The notes beneath the pieces are model-generated. The model worked only from the letters and a program-made list of their open reading frames with translations. It did no database searches and was not told the DNA's origin. 64,000 bases of DNA. Origin: Jeotgalibacillus campisalis (GTDB lineage: Bacteria; Bacillota; Bacilli; Bacillales; Jeotgalibacillaceae). The position numbers and the translations under genes are program-made. The DNA lies in the NCBI RefSeq assembly GCF_000829515.1, contig NZ_JXRR01000014.1, positions 682,001 to 746,000 of the forward strand, given 5' to 3'. This document shows, piece after piece, positions 41,149-49,750 of this stretch (positions are counted from its first letter, which is position 1; each line of letters begins with the position of its first letter).

Positions 41149-42510
41149 TTAAGAAATATTGTTATCTTTTCTCTTAACAGGAAGACTAACCGTAAATGTA
41201 GTGCCTTCCCCTTTCTCACTGCTGACTGTGAGAGCTCCACCGTGCGCTTCAACTATTGATTTTGCGATTGATAGCCCGAGACCGCTACCTCCATCATTTC
41301 TCGCATAATCCGCACGGTAGAACGGAGTGAAAATCTTCTCTAGCATTTCTTCGTGCATTCCAAGTCCATTATCTGAAATATCCATATACCATTGGTTTTT
41401 TATGAGTCTTGTACTTACTACTACGTGATTTTCACCATATCTGAATGCATTATCCACAAGATTGGTCATTACTTGCTGCATTCTGACTGGATCTATGAAA
41501 AGCGTAACAGATGGGGCCATGTCGCCTATGGTTAGTATCTTGTTATCATGATCAGCAGGACTGATTGCTTCTATCATGTCTTCAGTGAAAGAGCTGCTGG
41601 ATATCCGCTGCTGGTCGATCGGCAGCTTTTTTAGTTCAAGTTTCGTTAGGTCAAACAGATCCTCAATAAGACGGTCCACCTGTAATGTTTTCTTATGAAT
41701 AATATTCAAGTATTGGTGCTGTCTTTCCTCTGACTTTACAACACCGTCGCGCAGGCCTTCCACGTAGCCTTGAATTGAGGATAACGGTGTTCTGAGATCA
41801 TGCGAGATACCTGCAATAAGCTCCTGCCTGCTGCGTTCATAAGCCTGCTTTTTTGCGAAAGAGTCTTTAATTTCCTGTCTCATGAGATTAAAAGAGCTGA
41901 TAAAACGTCCAACCTCGTCCTTTTTACCGTTTGGCACAGGGTAGTCGAGGTTCCCTTTTCTCGCTTCTTCGCTTGCTTCATAGACTGCTTTTAGTGGAGT
42001 AATCACTGACCTGGACAATAGCCATACCCATATGCCAATTGTTAAAAGCAGCGCCAGAACTCCACTGCCAATACTGATTAGAATATACTTAATGATTCTA
42101 GATTCAAGTTCACTTGACTTTAAGGATAATTCAGCCTGTACCTGTTCGCCAGCGGATGTTTCTCCTTCAATCGAGATCGTGGCATAATTAAATCTTAGTC
42201 CATTAGGTGAGGTGTTTAGTTCTTCTTCCCCATAGATCGGCTCTCCCTGATAAAAGACTTGCAAGGCTGCTTGGTATGATGCTGAAATATCATCCATCCG
42301 TTGATCAAACCCATCACTGGTCACAGGTGGCAGCTCCTGAAACAGTAATTGTATTTCCTCAGTTGTTTGTTTATGTGAATCGTCTATTTCACTACTAATC
42401 CGTTCAATATTTTGAGATAATAAAGCAAGTGAAACAGCAGTGACAGCCAGTGGGATGACGATGACAGAGATTAATGCAATTATCATTTTTACTTTCAGTG
42501 TCGCCATCAT
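41149..42510 (-). CDS. Sensor histidine kinase of accessory ABC operon
   Basis: A classical membrane kinase of 453 residues. It has a transmembrane helix at about 8-30, an extracytoplasmic sensor of about 110 residues, a second helix near 140-165, HAMP, HisKA with HDLRTPLSSIQGYVE, and HATPase with NLVDNAFRYGE, DNGLGM and GGSGLGLSIAKSIVEAHGG. The sizeable external domain distinguishes it from the short intramembrane-sensing BceS kinases. It overlaps the response regulator by 4 bases (ATGA). Its signal is unknown; the linked transporter suggests an envelope-active compound or envelope stress. Confidence 0.88.
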   Translation of the reverse strand: MMATLKVKMIIALISVIVIPLAVTAVSLALLSQNIERISSEIDDSHKQTTEEIQLLFQELPPVTSDGFDQRMDDISASYQAALQVFYQGEPIYGEEELNTSPNGLRFNYATISIEGETSAGEQVQAELSLKSSELESRIIKYILISIGSGVLALLLTIGIWVWLLSRSVITPLKAVYEASEEARKGNLDYPVPNGKKDEVGRFISSFNLMRQEIKDSFAKKQAYERSRQELIAGISHDLRTPLSSIQGYVEGLRDGVVKSEERQHQYLNIIHKKTLQVDRLIEDLFDLTKLELKKLPIDQQRISSSSFTEDMIEAISPADHDNKILTIGDMAPSVTLFIDPVRMQQVMTNLVDNAFRYGENHVVVSTRLIKNQWYMDISDNGLGMHEEMLEKIFTPFYRADYARNDGGSGLGLSIAKSIVEAHGGALTVSSEKGEGTTFTVSLPVKRKDNNIS

Positions 42511-43202
42511 TTCCAGTCTCCATTAAATTTATAGCCAACACCCCAAACAGTTTGAATCCATTCAGGCTTAGAAGGATCGGTCTCAATTTTTTCACGCAGC
42601 TTCCGGATATAAACGTTCAATGAATTGAAATCGCCAAGATGATCGTATCCCCACACTTCATTGAACAATTGTTCTTTTGAATAAACCTGGCCTGGGCGCC
42701 GGGCGAGTACATAAAGAATCTGAAATTCCTTCGCAGATAAAAGCAGATCACGTTCTGAAAGCCGAGCGTTTATCTTTTTTTCATCAAGACTCAGTTTCCC
42801 ATACCTAAGCACTCCCTGTTCCTGTTGTGCTGAGAAATAACGGGTGCGTCTGAGATGAGCTTTTACTCTCGCAGTAAGTTCACCGGGACTGAATGGTTTT
42901 GTAATATAATCATCTGCCCCGATGCCAAGACCGATAATTTTATCGGTTTCACTGCGCTTAGCTGTCATCATTAGCACGGGAACAGTCGATGCGCTCCGGA
43001 TACTTCGGCACACTTCCATCCCATCAATTTCAGGAAGCATCAAATCCAAAATTACCAGGGATGGCGCTACCCGGTGAAATTGTTCAAGTCCCTCTTTCCC
43101 ATCAGAAGCGATGACCACATTAAACCCTTCTGTTTCTAAATAGTCTCTTACCAGTTCTGCAATTTCCGCTTCATCTTCAATCATCAGTATCGTTTCGCTC
43201 AT
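42507..43202 (-). CDS. OmpR-family response regulator of accessory ABC operon
   Basis: A 231-residue regulator with a receiver domain (MIEDEAEIAELV, phospho-acceptor in VILDLMLPEIDG, MMTAKRSE, ITKPFSPGELTARV) and a winged-helix DNA-binding domain ending VWGVGYKFNGDWK. It is the cognate partner of the adjacent kinase. Its probable site is the pair of repeats at 44951-44970 upstream of the ATPase gene. OmpR-type proteins bind as dimers to direct repeats of about 11 bp spacing, which that site shows. Confidence 0.9.
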   Translation of the reverse strand: MSETILMIEDEAEIAELVRDYLETEGFNVVIASDGKEGLEQFHRVAPSLVILDLMLPEIDGMEVCRSIRSASTVPVLMMTAKRSETDKIIGLGIGADDYITKPFSPGELTARVKAHLRRTRYFSAQQEQGVLRYGKLSLDEKKINARLSERDLLLSAKEFQILYVLARRPGQVYSKEQLFNEVWGYDHLGDFNSLNVYIRKLREKIETDPSKPEWIQTVWGVGYKFNGDWK

Positions 43203-43232
43203 TGATTACACACCCTTAATAAATTGTTTCTA

Positions 43233-43988
43233 TTATACGGCAACATCACGCCGCTGAAACACCTGCCAGGAAACAACCGCAAAAATGATTAGATAAACTG
43301 CAAGCACAGTCAGTGAGAATCCAAGGGTCGTTTCCTCAAACAACACCGTACCTTCTTTAAACTGCGTTAGGTTCGTATTAGCAAATATAATATATTTTGC
43401 CCATTCATAACGTCCTGCAAGCATTGTCATTTGAGGTCCGGTGAACATCAGAAAGATAGACAGTCCAATTGCCAGAGAACTGCTTCTGAACACTGTCGAG
43501 ATCATAAAAGCCATGGCAGCATAGGTCATCAGTTCACCTGAGTAAAGAAGATAGGTCTCAGCAAGGTCATAAAGCCTATTCACGTCATTAATATAAATCG
43601 ATTCAAATCCAAAGAAAATTCCGCCTATCAGTATAGAGGCAGCTGCCAATATTAAAAGCAGCATTACACCGTAAAGAAAGACGACTAAAAACTTCGCAAT
43701 TAGAATTCTCCCTCTTCTGACAGGTCTAATCAGGAGAAGTTTAATCGTTCCATTTGAAAATTCAGAGGCAACTGAACTTCCCGCAGCAATAATTGAAAAG
43801 AGAATTGTCACCGCATAAAGCGTTGAAGCATTTCTGGTGAATCCCCAGAATGTTGTATCCTCTGCAAAATAAGCAGTACCCCCTGCTAAAGCTGCTACAA
43901 GCGCAATCAGGATGATGCCCATCATCAAAGAAGAAGGTTTTTTAATTAATTTTATCCATTCATTTTGAAGCATTCTGAGTGTATACAT
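43233..43988 (-). CDS. ABC-2 type permease
   Basis: A 251-residue integral membrane protein with six predicted helices (about 21-41, 56-72, 100-130, 145-165, 175-195, 225-245). This is the BcrB/NatB-like ABC-2 fold that pairs with the upstream ATPase. It overlaps the ATPase gene by 29 bases, so it is translationally coupled. It could export a peptide antibiotic, bacteriocin or lipid; the sequence does not decide. Confidence 0.85.
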   Translation of the reverse strand: MYTLRMLQNEWIKLIKKPSSLMMGIILIALVAALAGGTAYFAEDTTFWGFTRNASTLYAVTILFSIIAAGSSVASEFSNGTIKLLLIRPVRRGRILIAKFLVVFLYGVMLLLILAAASILIGGIFFGFESIYINDVNRLYDLAETYLLYSGELMTYAAMAFMISTVFRSSSLAIGLSIFLMFTGPQMTMLAGRYEWAKYIIFANTNLTQFKEGTVLFEETTLGFSLTVLAVYLIIFAVVSWQVFQRRDVAV

Positions 43989-44889
43989 GCTGATCCTCCT
44001 CTGTCATCTGAAGAAATGAATCTTCTAGTGTTTTTCTTAATGGTGTGAATTCATAAACTTTAACCTGATGTCTTGATAATTGATGGATCAGTTCAGGCAA
44101 TTCCTCTTTTTCCGCACGCACAATAATTCCTTCGTCTGTTTTCCCGCAACTGTAATTATTAAGTAGCTCTTGTACTTTTTCTATCGGAGAAGCATCAATG
44201 AACACCTCTTGTGTTCTGGAATGGATAAGTGTTTCCGTCTTCTCAACCCTAATGAGGTTCCCGTTCTGAATAATACCGATTTTATCGCACATCAGCTGCA
44301 TTTCAGAGAGTAAATGACTTGAAACAAATACAGCCATCTGCTCCTCCTTTGCGATACGTCTGATATATTGTCTGATTTCCCTGATGCCGGCCGGATCCAA
44401 CCCATTTGTCGGTTCATCCAAAATGAGAAGGGAAGGCTTATGCAGAAGCGCCTGCGCAATACCGAGACGCTGTCTCATACCAAGTGAATAATTTTTAACC
44501 TTTTCATGAATTCTTTTTTCAAGACCCACAAGCTTTATAACTTCATTAACTCTGTCTTCCGGCAACTTTTCGGGAAAAAGCCGCTCATACTGCCGAAGAT
44601 TCTCGTAACCGGTTAAATGCTTATACATTTCCGGGTTTTCGATGATTCCTCCAACATGACGCACCGCTTTCTCAAAGTCAGTTGTAATGCAATGTCCATT
44701 AATCAGAATTTGTCCTTCTGACACCTTCGTCAGCCCAACCATCATTCTGATCATTGTCGTTTTACCCGCGCCATTCGGTCCAAGAAAACCGAAAACCTCT
44801 CCTGGAAAAAGCTTTGTGCTAATTCCATGAATAACTTCTTTTTTACCTATTCTTTTTTTCACGTTTATAATCTCTACTACTGTTTTCAT
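43960..44889 (-). CDS. ABC transporter ATP-binding protein (BcrA-like)
   Basis: The nucleotide-binding domain spans about residues 5-215: Walker A GPNGAGKTT, signature YSLGMRQRLGIAQ, Walker B LLILDEPTNGLDP and an H-loop in VSSHLLSEM. The 90-residue C-terminal extension is typical of BcrA/drug-export ATPases. It is the first gene of ATPase-permease-regulator-kinase. AAGGGGGAC precedes the ATG. The operon replaces the short ypfB interval between cmk and ypfA, so it is accessory. Confidence 0.9.
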   Translation of the reverse strand: MKTVVEIINVKKRIGKKEVIHGISTKLFPGEVFGFLGPNGAGKTTMIRMMVGLTKVSEGQILINGHCITTDFEKAVRHVGGIIENPEMYKHLTGYENLRQYERLFPEKLPEDRVNEVIKLVGLEKRIHEKVKNYSLGMRQRLGIAQALLHKPSLLILDEPTNGLDPAGIREIRQYIRRIAKEEQMAVFVSSHLLSEMQLMCDKIGIIQNGNLIRVEKTETLIHSRTQEVFIDASPIEKVQELLNNYSCGKTDEGIIVRAEKEELPELIHQLSRHQVKVYEFTPLRKTLEDSFLQMTEEDQHVYTQNASK

Positions 44890-44950
44890 TAGGTTCGTCC
44901 CCCTTCTTTCTGTATTGTGACAAACGGAACTTAAAATGAATGGATGAAAT

Positions 44951-44970
44951 TCTTAAAAATATCTTAAAAA
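44951..44970 (-). promoter_or_regulatory. Candidate response-regulator box (11-bp periodic direct repeat)
   Basis: On the minus strand TTTTTAAGA occurs twice (44962-44970 and 44951-44959), starting exactly 11 bases apart, about 65 bases before the ATPase ATG. No strong -35 box follows, as expected for an activator-dependent promoter. The remaining 180 bases up to the repeat at 45054 hold nothing recognised. Confidence 0.55.
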
Positions 44971-45053
44971 CAGGTCCAGACAATTGCTAAACCTGTTCTA
45001 TCATTGTTGATACATAGCTAGACTAAAATTGTAAAATTACTGCGAGTTAAGGG

Positions 45054-45142
45054 TTTCGAATTTGTCAGCATGCTCACCTTGCGGGGTCTCATGCAACCGT
45101 CAAATTCAGCAGGAGTAGCCACCTTCCGCTCCGTTCACCTCT
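45054..45142. repeat. Second half of the dispersed Bacillales-type element (copy C)
   Basis: TTGCGGGGTCTCATGC followed by GCAGGAGTAGCCACCTTCC and GCTCCGTTCACCTC resembles the right half of the repeat whose left half is at 40809-40880. The last motif, CTCCGTTCACCTC, recurs at 54598-54610 beside copy B. The consensus is recalled, not computed. Confidence 0.45.
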
Positions 45143-45193
45143 TACTATTGTCTAAATACTACCTCGTTTTTAAACTTTTTAGAGTTTGATATG

Positions 45194-45253
45194 CTCCCCT
45201 TTAGGTAGACAGATTAAATAAAAAAATCTGTTTACCTAAAGGGGAGTTTTTTT
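45194..45253 (+). promoter_or_regulatory. Hairpin at IS left end overlapping the orfA ribosome-binding site
   Basis: Arms 45194-45215 and 45225-45246 are complementary at 21 of 22 positions. The 3' arm contains GGGGAG, the Shine-Dalgarno of orfA, and seven T residues separate it from the ATG at 45254. Transcripts entering from outside would fold this hairpin and hide the RBS or terminate. Confidence 0.7.
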
Positions 45254-45760
45254 ATGTCTAATAATCGGTATTCTAATGAGTTTAAAACTGACATTTTGTT
45301 AGCCTATAAAAATAGAGAGTGTACTGTGAAAGAATTTTGTTTACAATTCAACATTACTGAGCCTTCACTAAGAACATGGGTGAAACTATGAAAGATATGG
45401 TTCAGAAGGGTTGCGACGATCGGCCACTTGGAAGGGCTCTATGACGAAAGCGAGAAAAACGACTTGGGATGAACGTATACAAGTTGTGCTTGATTGCTTG
45501 AAGAACAGAAAAATTATCAGAAAGCAGCTACCTCTCATCAGGTTTCTTATCAACAAGTCTATCAATGGGTGAAGAAATATGAGAACGGCGGAGAGAAAGC
45601 GTTGAAGGATCGACGTGGATATAAGAAAGAAGAAGAGGAACTCACACCAGAAGAGAAAGTAAACCTTCAAATGAAGAAGTTAGAAAGAGAAAATGATCGG
45701 TTACGTGCAAAGAATTTATTTTTAAAAAAGTTAGAGGAAATCGAAAGGAGGCGAGAATAA
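45254..45760 (+). pseudogene. IS3 orfA (HTH transposase subunit), frameshifted
   Basis: The first segment starts MSNNRYSNEFKTDILLAYKN and is cut by a stop at 45389-45391. A second segment from about 45440 (MTKARKTTWDERIQVVLDCL) shifts frame near 45497 into the frame that reads NYQKAATSHQVSYQQVYQWV and ends ERRRE at 45760. At least two indels are needed to restore one orfA with its helix-turn-helix pairs and the C-terminal leucine-zipper-like helix (MKKLERENDRLRAKNLFLKK). Confidence 0.85.
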
Positions 45761-46627
45761 ACCAAATCCGATTTGAAGATAAGTATATCGCGATTCAAGA
45801 GCTAAATCAGGAGGAAGAGCTAAGTATTTACTTACTCTGTGACATTGCCGGTATTGCACGATCTGCCTACTATAAGTGGATGAACCGCACGCCTTCACCC
45901 AGAGAAAAACAGAACAAAGAAATCATTAAAGAGATGAAAGTACTCCATAAAAAAGTGGATGAATCGTTCCGTTATCGTCAGATGACCCTTCACATGAATA
46001 GAAAGTTTGAAGAGAAGTTGAATCATAAGAGAATCTATCGGTTGATGAAAGTGGCTGGCTCGAGCTCTGTCATTCGTGTTAAAAAGAAGCAATATAAACC
46101 CTCTTCCGTTCAACGTATAGCCGAAAACATATTAATTTGTGAATTCAGAGCCGAAAAACCGAATGAAAAATGGGTAACGGACGTGACAGAATTTAAGTAT
46201 GGTTCATCAAAAAAGGCCTATTTAAGTGAGATTCGTGACCTTTATGATGGATCCATCATCAGCTACTATGTCCTGGGGCACTCAAACAACTACTCTCTCG
46301 TGTCCAAGACAGTCGATCAGGCCATCTTACAACTGAATGGAGAACAGCCTCTCATCCATAGTGTCGTGGGTTTTCCAATACACCTCTAAAGAATTCGAAC
46401 ATATGGTCGATGCGGCAGGTATGACACAGAGTATGTCACGGGTTGGACGGTGTATTTATAATGCGCCAATAGAGTCTTTTTTTTGGCAAGCTAAAATGTG
46501 AGAAATATTATTTACATACATATCAGACATACGAGGAACTTACTACATCTATTTTTATAATCATGAAAGATATCAAAAACGACTAAACGGCCTTAGCCCT
46601 ATGGAATATAGAGCTAAAGCCGCTTAA
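45757..46627 (+). pseudogene. IS3 orfB (DDE transposase), frameshifted
   Basis: IRFEDKYIAIQELNQEEEL begins the frame, and the rve integrase core follows with the first catalytic Asp in KWVTDVTEF. At the second Asp (expected HSDRGFQYTSKEF) the DNA reads HSVVGF and a stop: indels near 46363-46378. The DNAPIESFF motif reads YNAPIESFF and a further extra T breaks the FFGKLK segment. A short deletion occurs near 46552. The end YRAKAA-stop is intact at 46627. Confidence 0.88.
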
Positions 46628-46772
46628 ATCATTTTTATTATTCCCACTGTCTACTTGACAGGGGGCAGTTCATTTTTCCCGACCTCTTCTATTCTTTAAC
46701 GTATCAGTTTGCATTTTCAATACCCCGACACGTTTAGACCCAGGTTAATTGGGCTGAAATGAACAAGCCTCT

Positions 46773-47420
46773 TTACAATACACGTTCTTTTTGTTTCATT
46801 GAAAGTTGCCGTTCAAAAGAATACCGCATTATTTGCTGCTGCTGAATATCTGTCGGCTCAATAAAATGAACAGAAGCAATTTGAGCACCGTTCCTGTTTT
46901 TCGTTCTGACAAATTTACCCTTGAGTTTTACATATTGATTTTCTCCGCTTTTCATTGGAAGCACAATAAATAGGTCCATCTCTTCTCCATTTTGAAATTC
47001 TGCAGACTTGTTGAGGATAAATGAAACACCCCCCGCGCTCAGGTCATCACTAACAAAATGAAAGGTTTGTCCATCCTTTTTTACTGCTACATCTAAAGCT
47101 GCTTCCACGCGGACATATTTCCTTCGCTGAATTTTAAATATGTTTTCTGCTTCAGGGAAAGAAAGAGCAACCATGGGGATTACACCTTTTTCTCTTCCCT
47201 TCACTTCTGTCTGAAAGGAGTATGATTCGCGGTCACTTTGAGTAAATGCGACGTTAAGTCGAGTACCGTTAACGAGAAAAGTTGTTTTATCGTTTGCAAT
47301 ATTTATTGGATAATCAATATAAATAAGCTTGTCAGACATTTCTACAATCCTGCTCTTAAATTTTTCATTTGCTTGATTGTTTACAGGTTCCAGTGTCAGT
47401 GTCATTCCAATATTCAGCAT
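46773..47420 (-). CDS. ypfA: PilZ-domain cyclic-di-GMP receptor YpfA
   Basis: A 215-residue protein with an N-terminal YcgR-like beta domain (about 1-95) and a C-terminal PilZ domain. The c-di-GMP motif RRKYVR lies at about 103-108, with DDLSAGGVSF downstream. In B. subtilis the homologue (YpfA/DgrA) inhibits motility when bound to c-di-GMP. Here it is the first backbone gene after the accessory island, alone between the IS remnant and ypeB. Confidence 0.9.
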   Translation of the reverse strand: MLNIGMTLTLEPVNNQANEKFKSRIVEMSDKLIYIDYPINIANDKTTFLVNGTRLNVAFTQSDRESYSFQTEVKGREKGVIPMVALSFPEAENIFKIQRRKYVRVEAALDVAVKKDGQTFHFVSDDLSAGGVSFILNKSAEFQNGEEMDLFIVLPMKSGENQYVKLKGKFVRTKNRNGAQIASVHFIEPTDIQQQQIMRYSFERQLSMKQKERVL

Positions 47421-47514
47421 ATATCAGCACTTCCATTCGTGTTCTTACAATTTTGACTCTATTATGCCACGTTTTGAAAGCATTTCCAATATTTTTTTCT
47501 GTTGGTTATAGAAC

Positions 47515-48840
47515 TTAAAGTTTTTCGACTTTTTCTTCCTGTCCAGTTTCTCCATTAATGAAAATCCGATATGTGTCTTCTCCAAGTGTACCTATGAACT
47601 CACGGCATAGGACCTCGTCACCCATCTCATCTCTGATTATGGCAAGTCTCGACTCCTCTACAGAGAATTTAGAATGAAGCAGTTCTATGGCTTCTTCTTC
47701 TGACAGACTAGGCTCGCCTACATCCCGATCTTCACCATTTTGAAGATAATCCATGCCTAAAAATCCGATCACTTCTCCATCATCTAACGCCACTTTTATG
47801 TGAATAGAATCAGAATTCACATATACATTTTGCGGCTCAATTAAACGGATGAACGTAAGCATGGCTATCCCATTGTCCTGCCGGCTGTTTTCAAGAACGA
47901 CATCATCAAACCCTTGTTTTTCTAGAAATTCAGCTGCTTTTTCTCCTGCATCATATAAACTTACGGTTTCTTCTCCTACCTTACGATTATTCAGAAAGTA
48001 TAACGGATACCCGCCTTTTACGGTCACATCCATATTCGATTGATTCCCGTCTTCTGATTCCCATGATAGCGAATAAAACGGGTAATTTGCTCCATCTAAA
48101 CTTTTTGATACTTGCATTTTCTGATCTTTATTTACCCCAGTAAAATCTTTAACTTTTTTTACAGCTTCTTGTTCTGTGAGTTCCTTACCATCAATATGAG
48201 ATAATTGTTTTCTTCTAATTTCAGCAGTTTCCTGCTCTGTCATCACAAATGTTTCAATGGCATATCCTTTAACTGACTTGTCCACTTTTCTGAATCCATC
48301 AATAACTGAATTATTTTTTATGTGATCTCCTGTAGCCAGAAGACTTTCTAATTCCAGCCATTCTAAATTATCAGCCAGCACTTTTTCCTGAATTCCTCTC
48401 AATTCATTTTGCAGCTGTTCAGACTGTGAGTATAATGTTTCAAGTTTTTCATACTCATCATCAGTCATGGGAGAGGAGTTTAAATCCCTCACAGCCGTCT
48501 GATAACTAAAGTTTCCGATATTGGTAAGAAAACCTTCCATTTCATTAAACGGCAGCAGTCCTAAAGGAAGATGACCGATATCTGAATGAATTAAAGACGT
48601 AAGCCTCCAAACTTCTGTAAGAGCAGGTGTAAGGTTCTTTCCTGCATTCATCGCAAGTGCAGATCCTATTTGATCATGAAGCAGGTCCATTTGATAATTT
48701 ATTTCATGAAAAGCTCTTTGATATTCATTTTCCATATGGCTTTTCAGAACTTCTTTTTCCTGCTTTTGATACGCTCCCCATGTGACAGCAGAGAAGATAC
48801 CGATGAAAAGCAGTGAAAAGAGTATTGTTTTTTTCATCAT
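47515..48840 (-). CDS. ypeB: Germination protein YpeB
   Basis: A 441-residue protein with an N-terminal membrane anchor (about 5-22) and C-terminal PepSY-type domains. YpeB stabilises and localises SleB in the spore. It is the second gene of sleB-ypeB, with an 18-base gap. Bacillus YpeB requires proteolysis during germination; no separate protease gene is present beyond prsW. Confidence 0.93.
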   Translation of the reverse strand: MMKKTILFSLLFIGIFSAVTWGAYQKQEKEVLKSHMENEYQRAFHEINYQMDLLHDQIGSALAMNAGKNLTPALTEVWRLTSLIHSDIGHLPLGLLPFNEMEGFLTNIGNFSYQTAVRDLNSSPMTDDEYEKLETLYSQSEQLQNELRGIQEKVLADNLEWLELESLLATGDHIKNNSVIDGFRKVDKSVKGYAIETFVMTEQETAEIRRKQLSHIDGKELTEQEAVKKVKDFTGVNKDQKMQVSKSLDGANYPFYSLSWESEDGNQSNMDVTVKGGYPLYFLNNRKVGEETVSLYDAGEKAAEFLEKQGFDDVVLENSRQDNGIAMLTFIRLIEPQNVYVNSDSIHIKVALDDGEVIGFLGMDYLQNGEDRDVGEPSLSEEEAIELLHSKFSVEESRLAIIRDEMGDEVLCREFIGTLGEDTYRIFINGETGQEEKVEKL

Positions 48841-48858
48841 TGTCGTTCACTCCCTCTG

Positions 48859-49638
48859 TTATAGGCAGAAAATATGTTCACCTATTTTTTTAATTTGTGG
48901 TCTTGACCAAATCCAGTTGCTTGTCGCCGTATCAGGATTAAAATAGTACAATGCATTTTCAGATGGATCCCATCCATTAATCGCATCAATTACAGCCTCT
49001 TTAGCTTGTTCATTCGGTTCAAGCCAGATTTGACCATCTGCTACAGCTGTAAAGGCTAATGGTTCAAAAATAACCCCTGAGGCAGTATTAGGAAAAGCCT
49101 CATCTTCAATCCGGTTTAAAATAACGGCAGCTACGGCTACCTGACCAATGTATGGTTCTCCCCTTGCTTCCCCATAAACTGCATTTGCCATTAATTGAAT
49201 GTCATTTTCAGAGTAACCGGATGGATATTTTGGCGCTTTTTTCGGAGCTGATTTTTCTTTTGTTACTTGCTGATCGAGTGGAACACCGCCATAGTATGTA
49301 AAGCGATTTCCTTTTTCGATATTTGAACGCACATAATTATCATCGTAGTCCGTGTTATTTACAAGTTTCGTTCGTGTGGTCTCTCCTGCAAGACCATCTA
49401 TATCCAGACCATAATCCTGTTGGAAGTTTCGTAATGCCCAATAGGTCCCCCAGCCGAAATCACCATCGATTTGTCCTTCATAGTAGCCTATATATTGAAG
49501 TCTTGATTGAAGTTCAATGACATCATCTCCAAATGCTCCGCGCTGAATCGTTTGTCCGCTAAACGCATCACTATATGTTGTCAGGTAAACTCCCTGAAGG
49601 ACAACTAAACATACAAATATTATTCCCCACCGTTTCAT
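48859..49638 (-). CDS. sleB: Spore cortex-lytic enzyme SleB
   Basis: A signal peptide (about 1-27) is followed by a peptidoglycan-binding repeat (GQTIQRGAFGDDVIELQSRL to about residue 90) and the hydrolase-2 catalytic domain (LMANAVYGEARGEPYIGQVA, ALYYFNPDTATSNWIWSRP). At 259 residues it is shorter than the B. subtilis enzyme mainly in the linker. It is a lytic transglycosylase that degrades cortex during germination, activated with YpeB. A sigma-G-type promoter candidate lies upstream. Confidence 0.94.
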   Translation of the reverse strand: MKRWGIIFVCLVVLQGVYLTTYSDAFSGQTIQRGAFGDDVIELQSRLQYIGYYEGQIDGDFGWGTYWALRNFQQDYGLDIDGLAGETTRTKLVNNTDYDDNYVRSNIEKGNRFTYYGGVPLDQQVTKEKSAPKKAPKYPSGYSENDIQLMANAVYGEARGEPYIGQVAVAAVILNRIEDEAFPNTASGVIFEPLAFTAVADGQIWLEPNEQAKEAVIDAINGWDPSENALYYFNPDTATSNWIWSRPQIKKIGEHIFCL

Positions 49639-49675
49639 AAACTGCCTCCGTTCTAAAAGAGTAATTGATCAAAGG

Positions 49676-49705
49676 TAGTTTAAACGATTCGTTTGCATGC
49701 TATAC
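49676..49705 (-). promoter_or_regulatory. Candidate sigma-G promoter of sleB-ypeB
   Basis: GTATA (49701-49705) and TAAACTA (49676-49682) on the minus strand are 18 bases apart, resembling the forespore sigma-G pattern. The match is imperfect. Confidence 0.35.
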
Positions 49706-49712
49706 ATAAAAC

Positions 49713-49750
49713 AAAAAAAGCCATCGCCTTTAGGTAAAAGGCGATGGCTT
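49713..49750 (-). terminator. Terminator after prsW
   Basis: AAGCCATCGCCTT (49718-49730) and its complement at 49738-49750 form a 13-bp stem with a 7-base loop, followed on the minus strand by TTTTTGTTTT. The prsW stop overlaps the stem. Confidence 0.85.

Larger units (their letters stand above)
45187..46672 (+). mobile_element. Decayed IS3-family insertion sequence (IS150-like)
   Basis: About 1.49 kb. The ends begin TG and end CA. Left TGCTCCCCTTTAGGTAGACAG (45192 on) matches right-end TGCCCCCTGTCAAGTAGACAG (read on the minus strand) at 16 of 21 positions. It encodes remnants of orfA (two HTH segments) and orfB (DDE integrase), both with several frameshifts, so it cannot transpose by itself. 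No target-site duplication was convincingly identified. It abuts copy C of the dispersed repeat and separates the ABC operon from ypfA. Confidence 0.88.
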
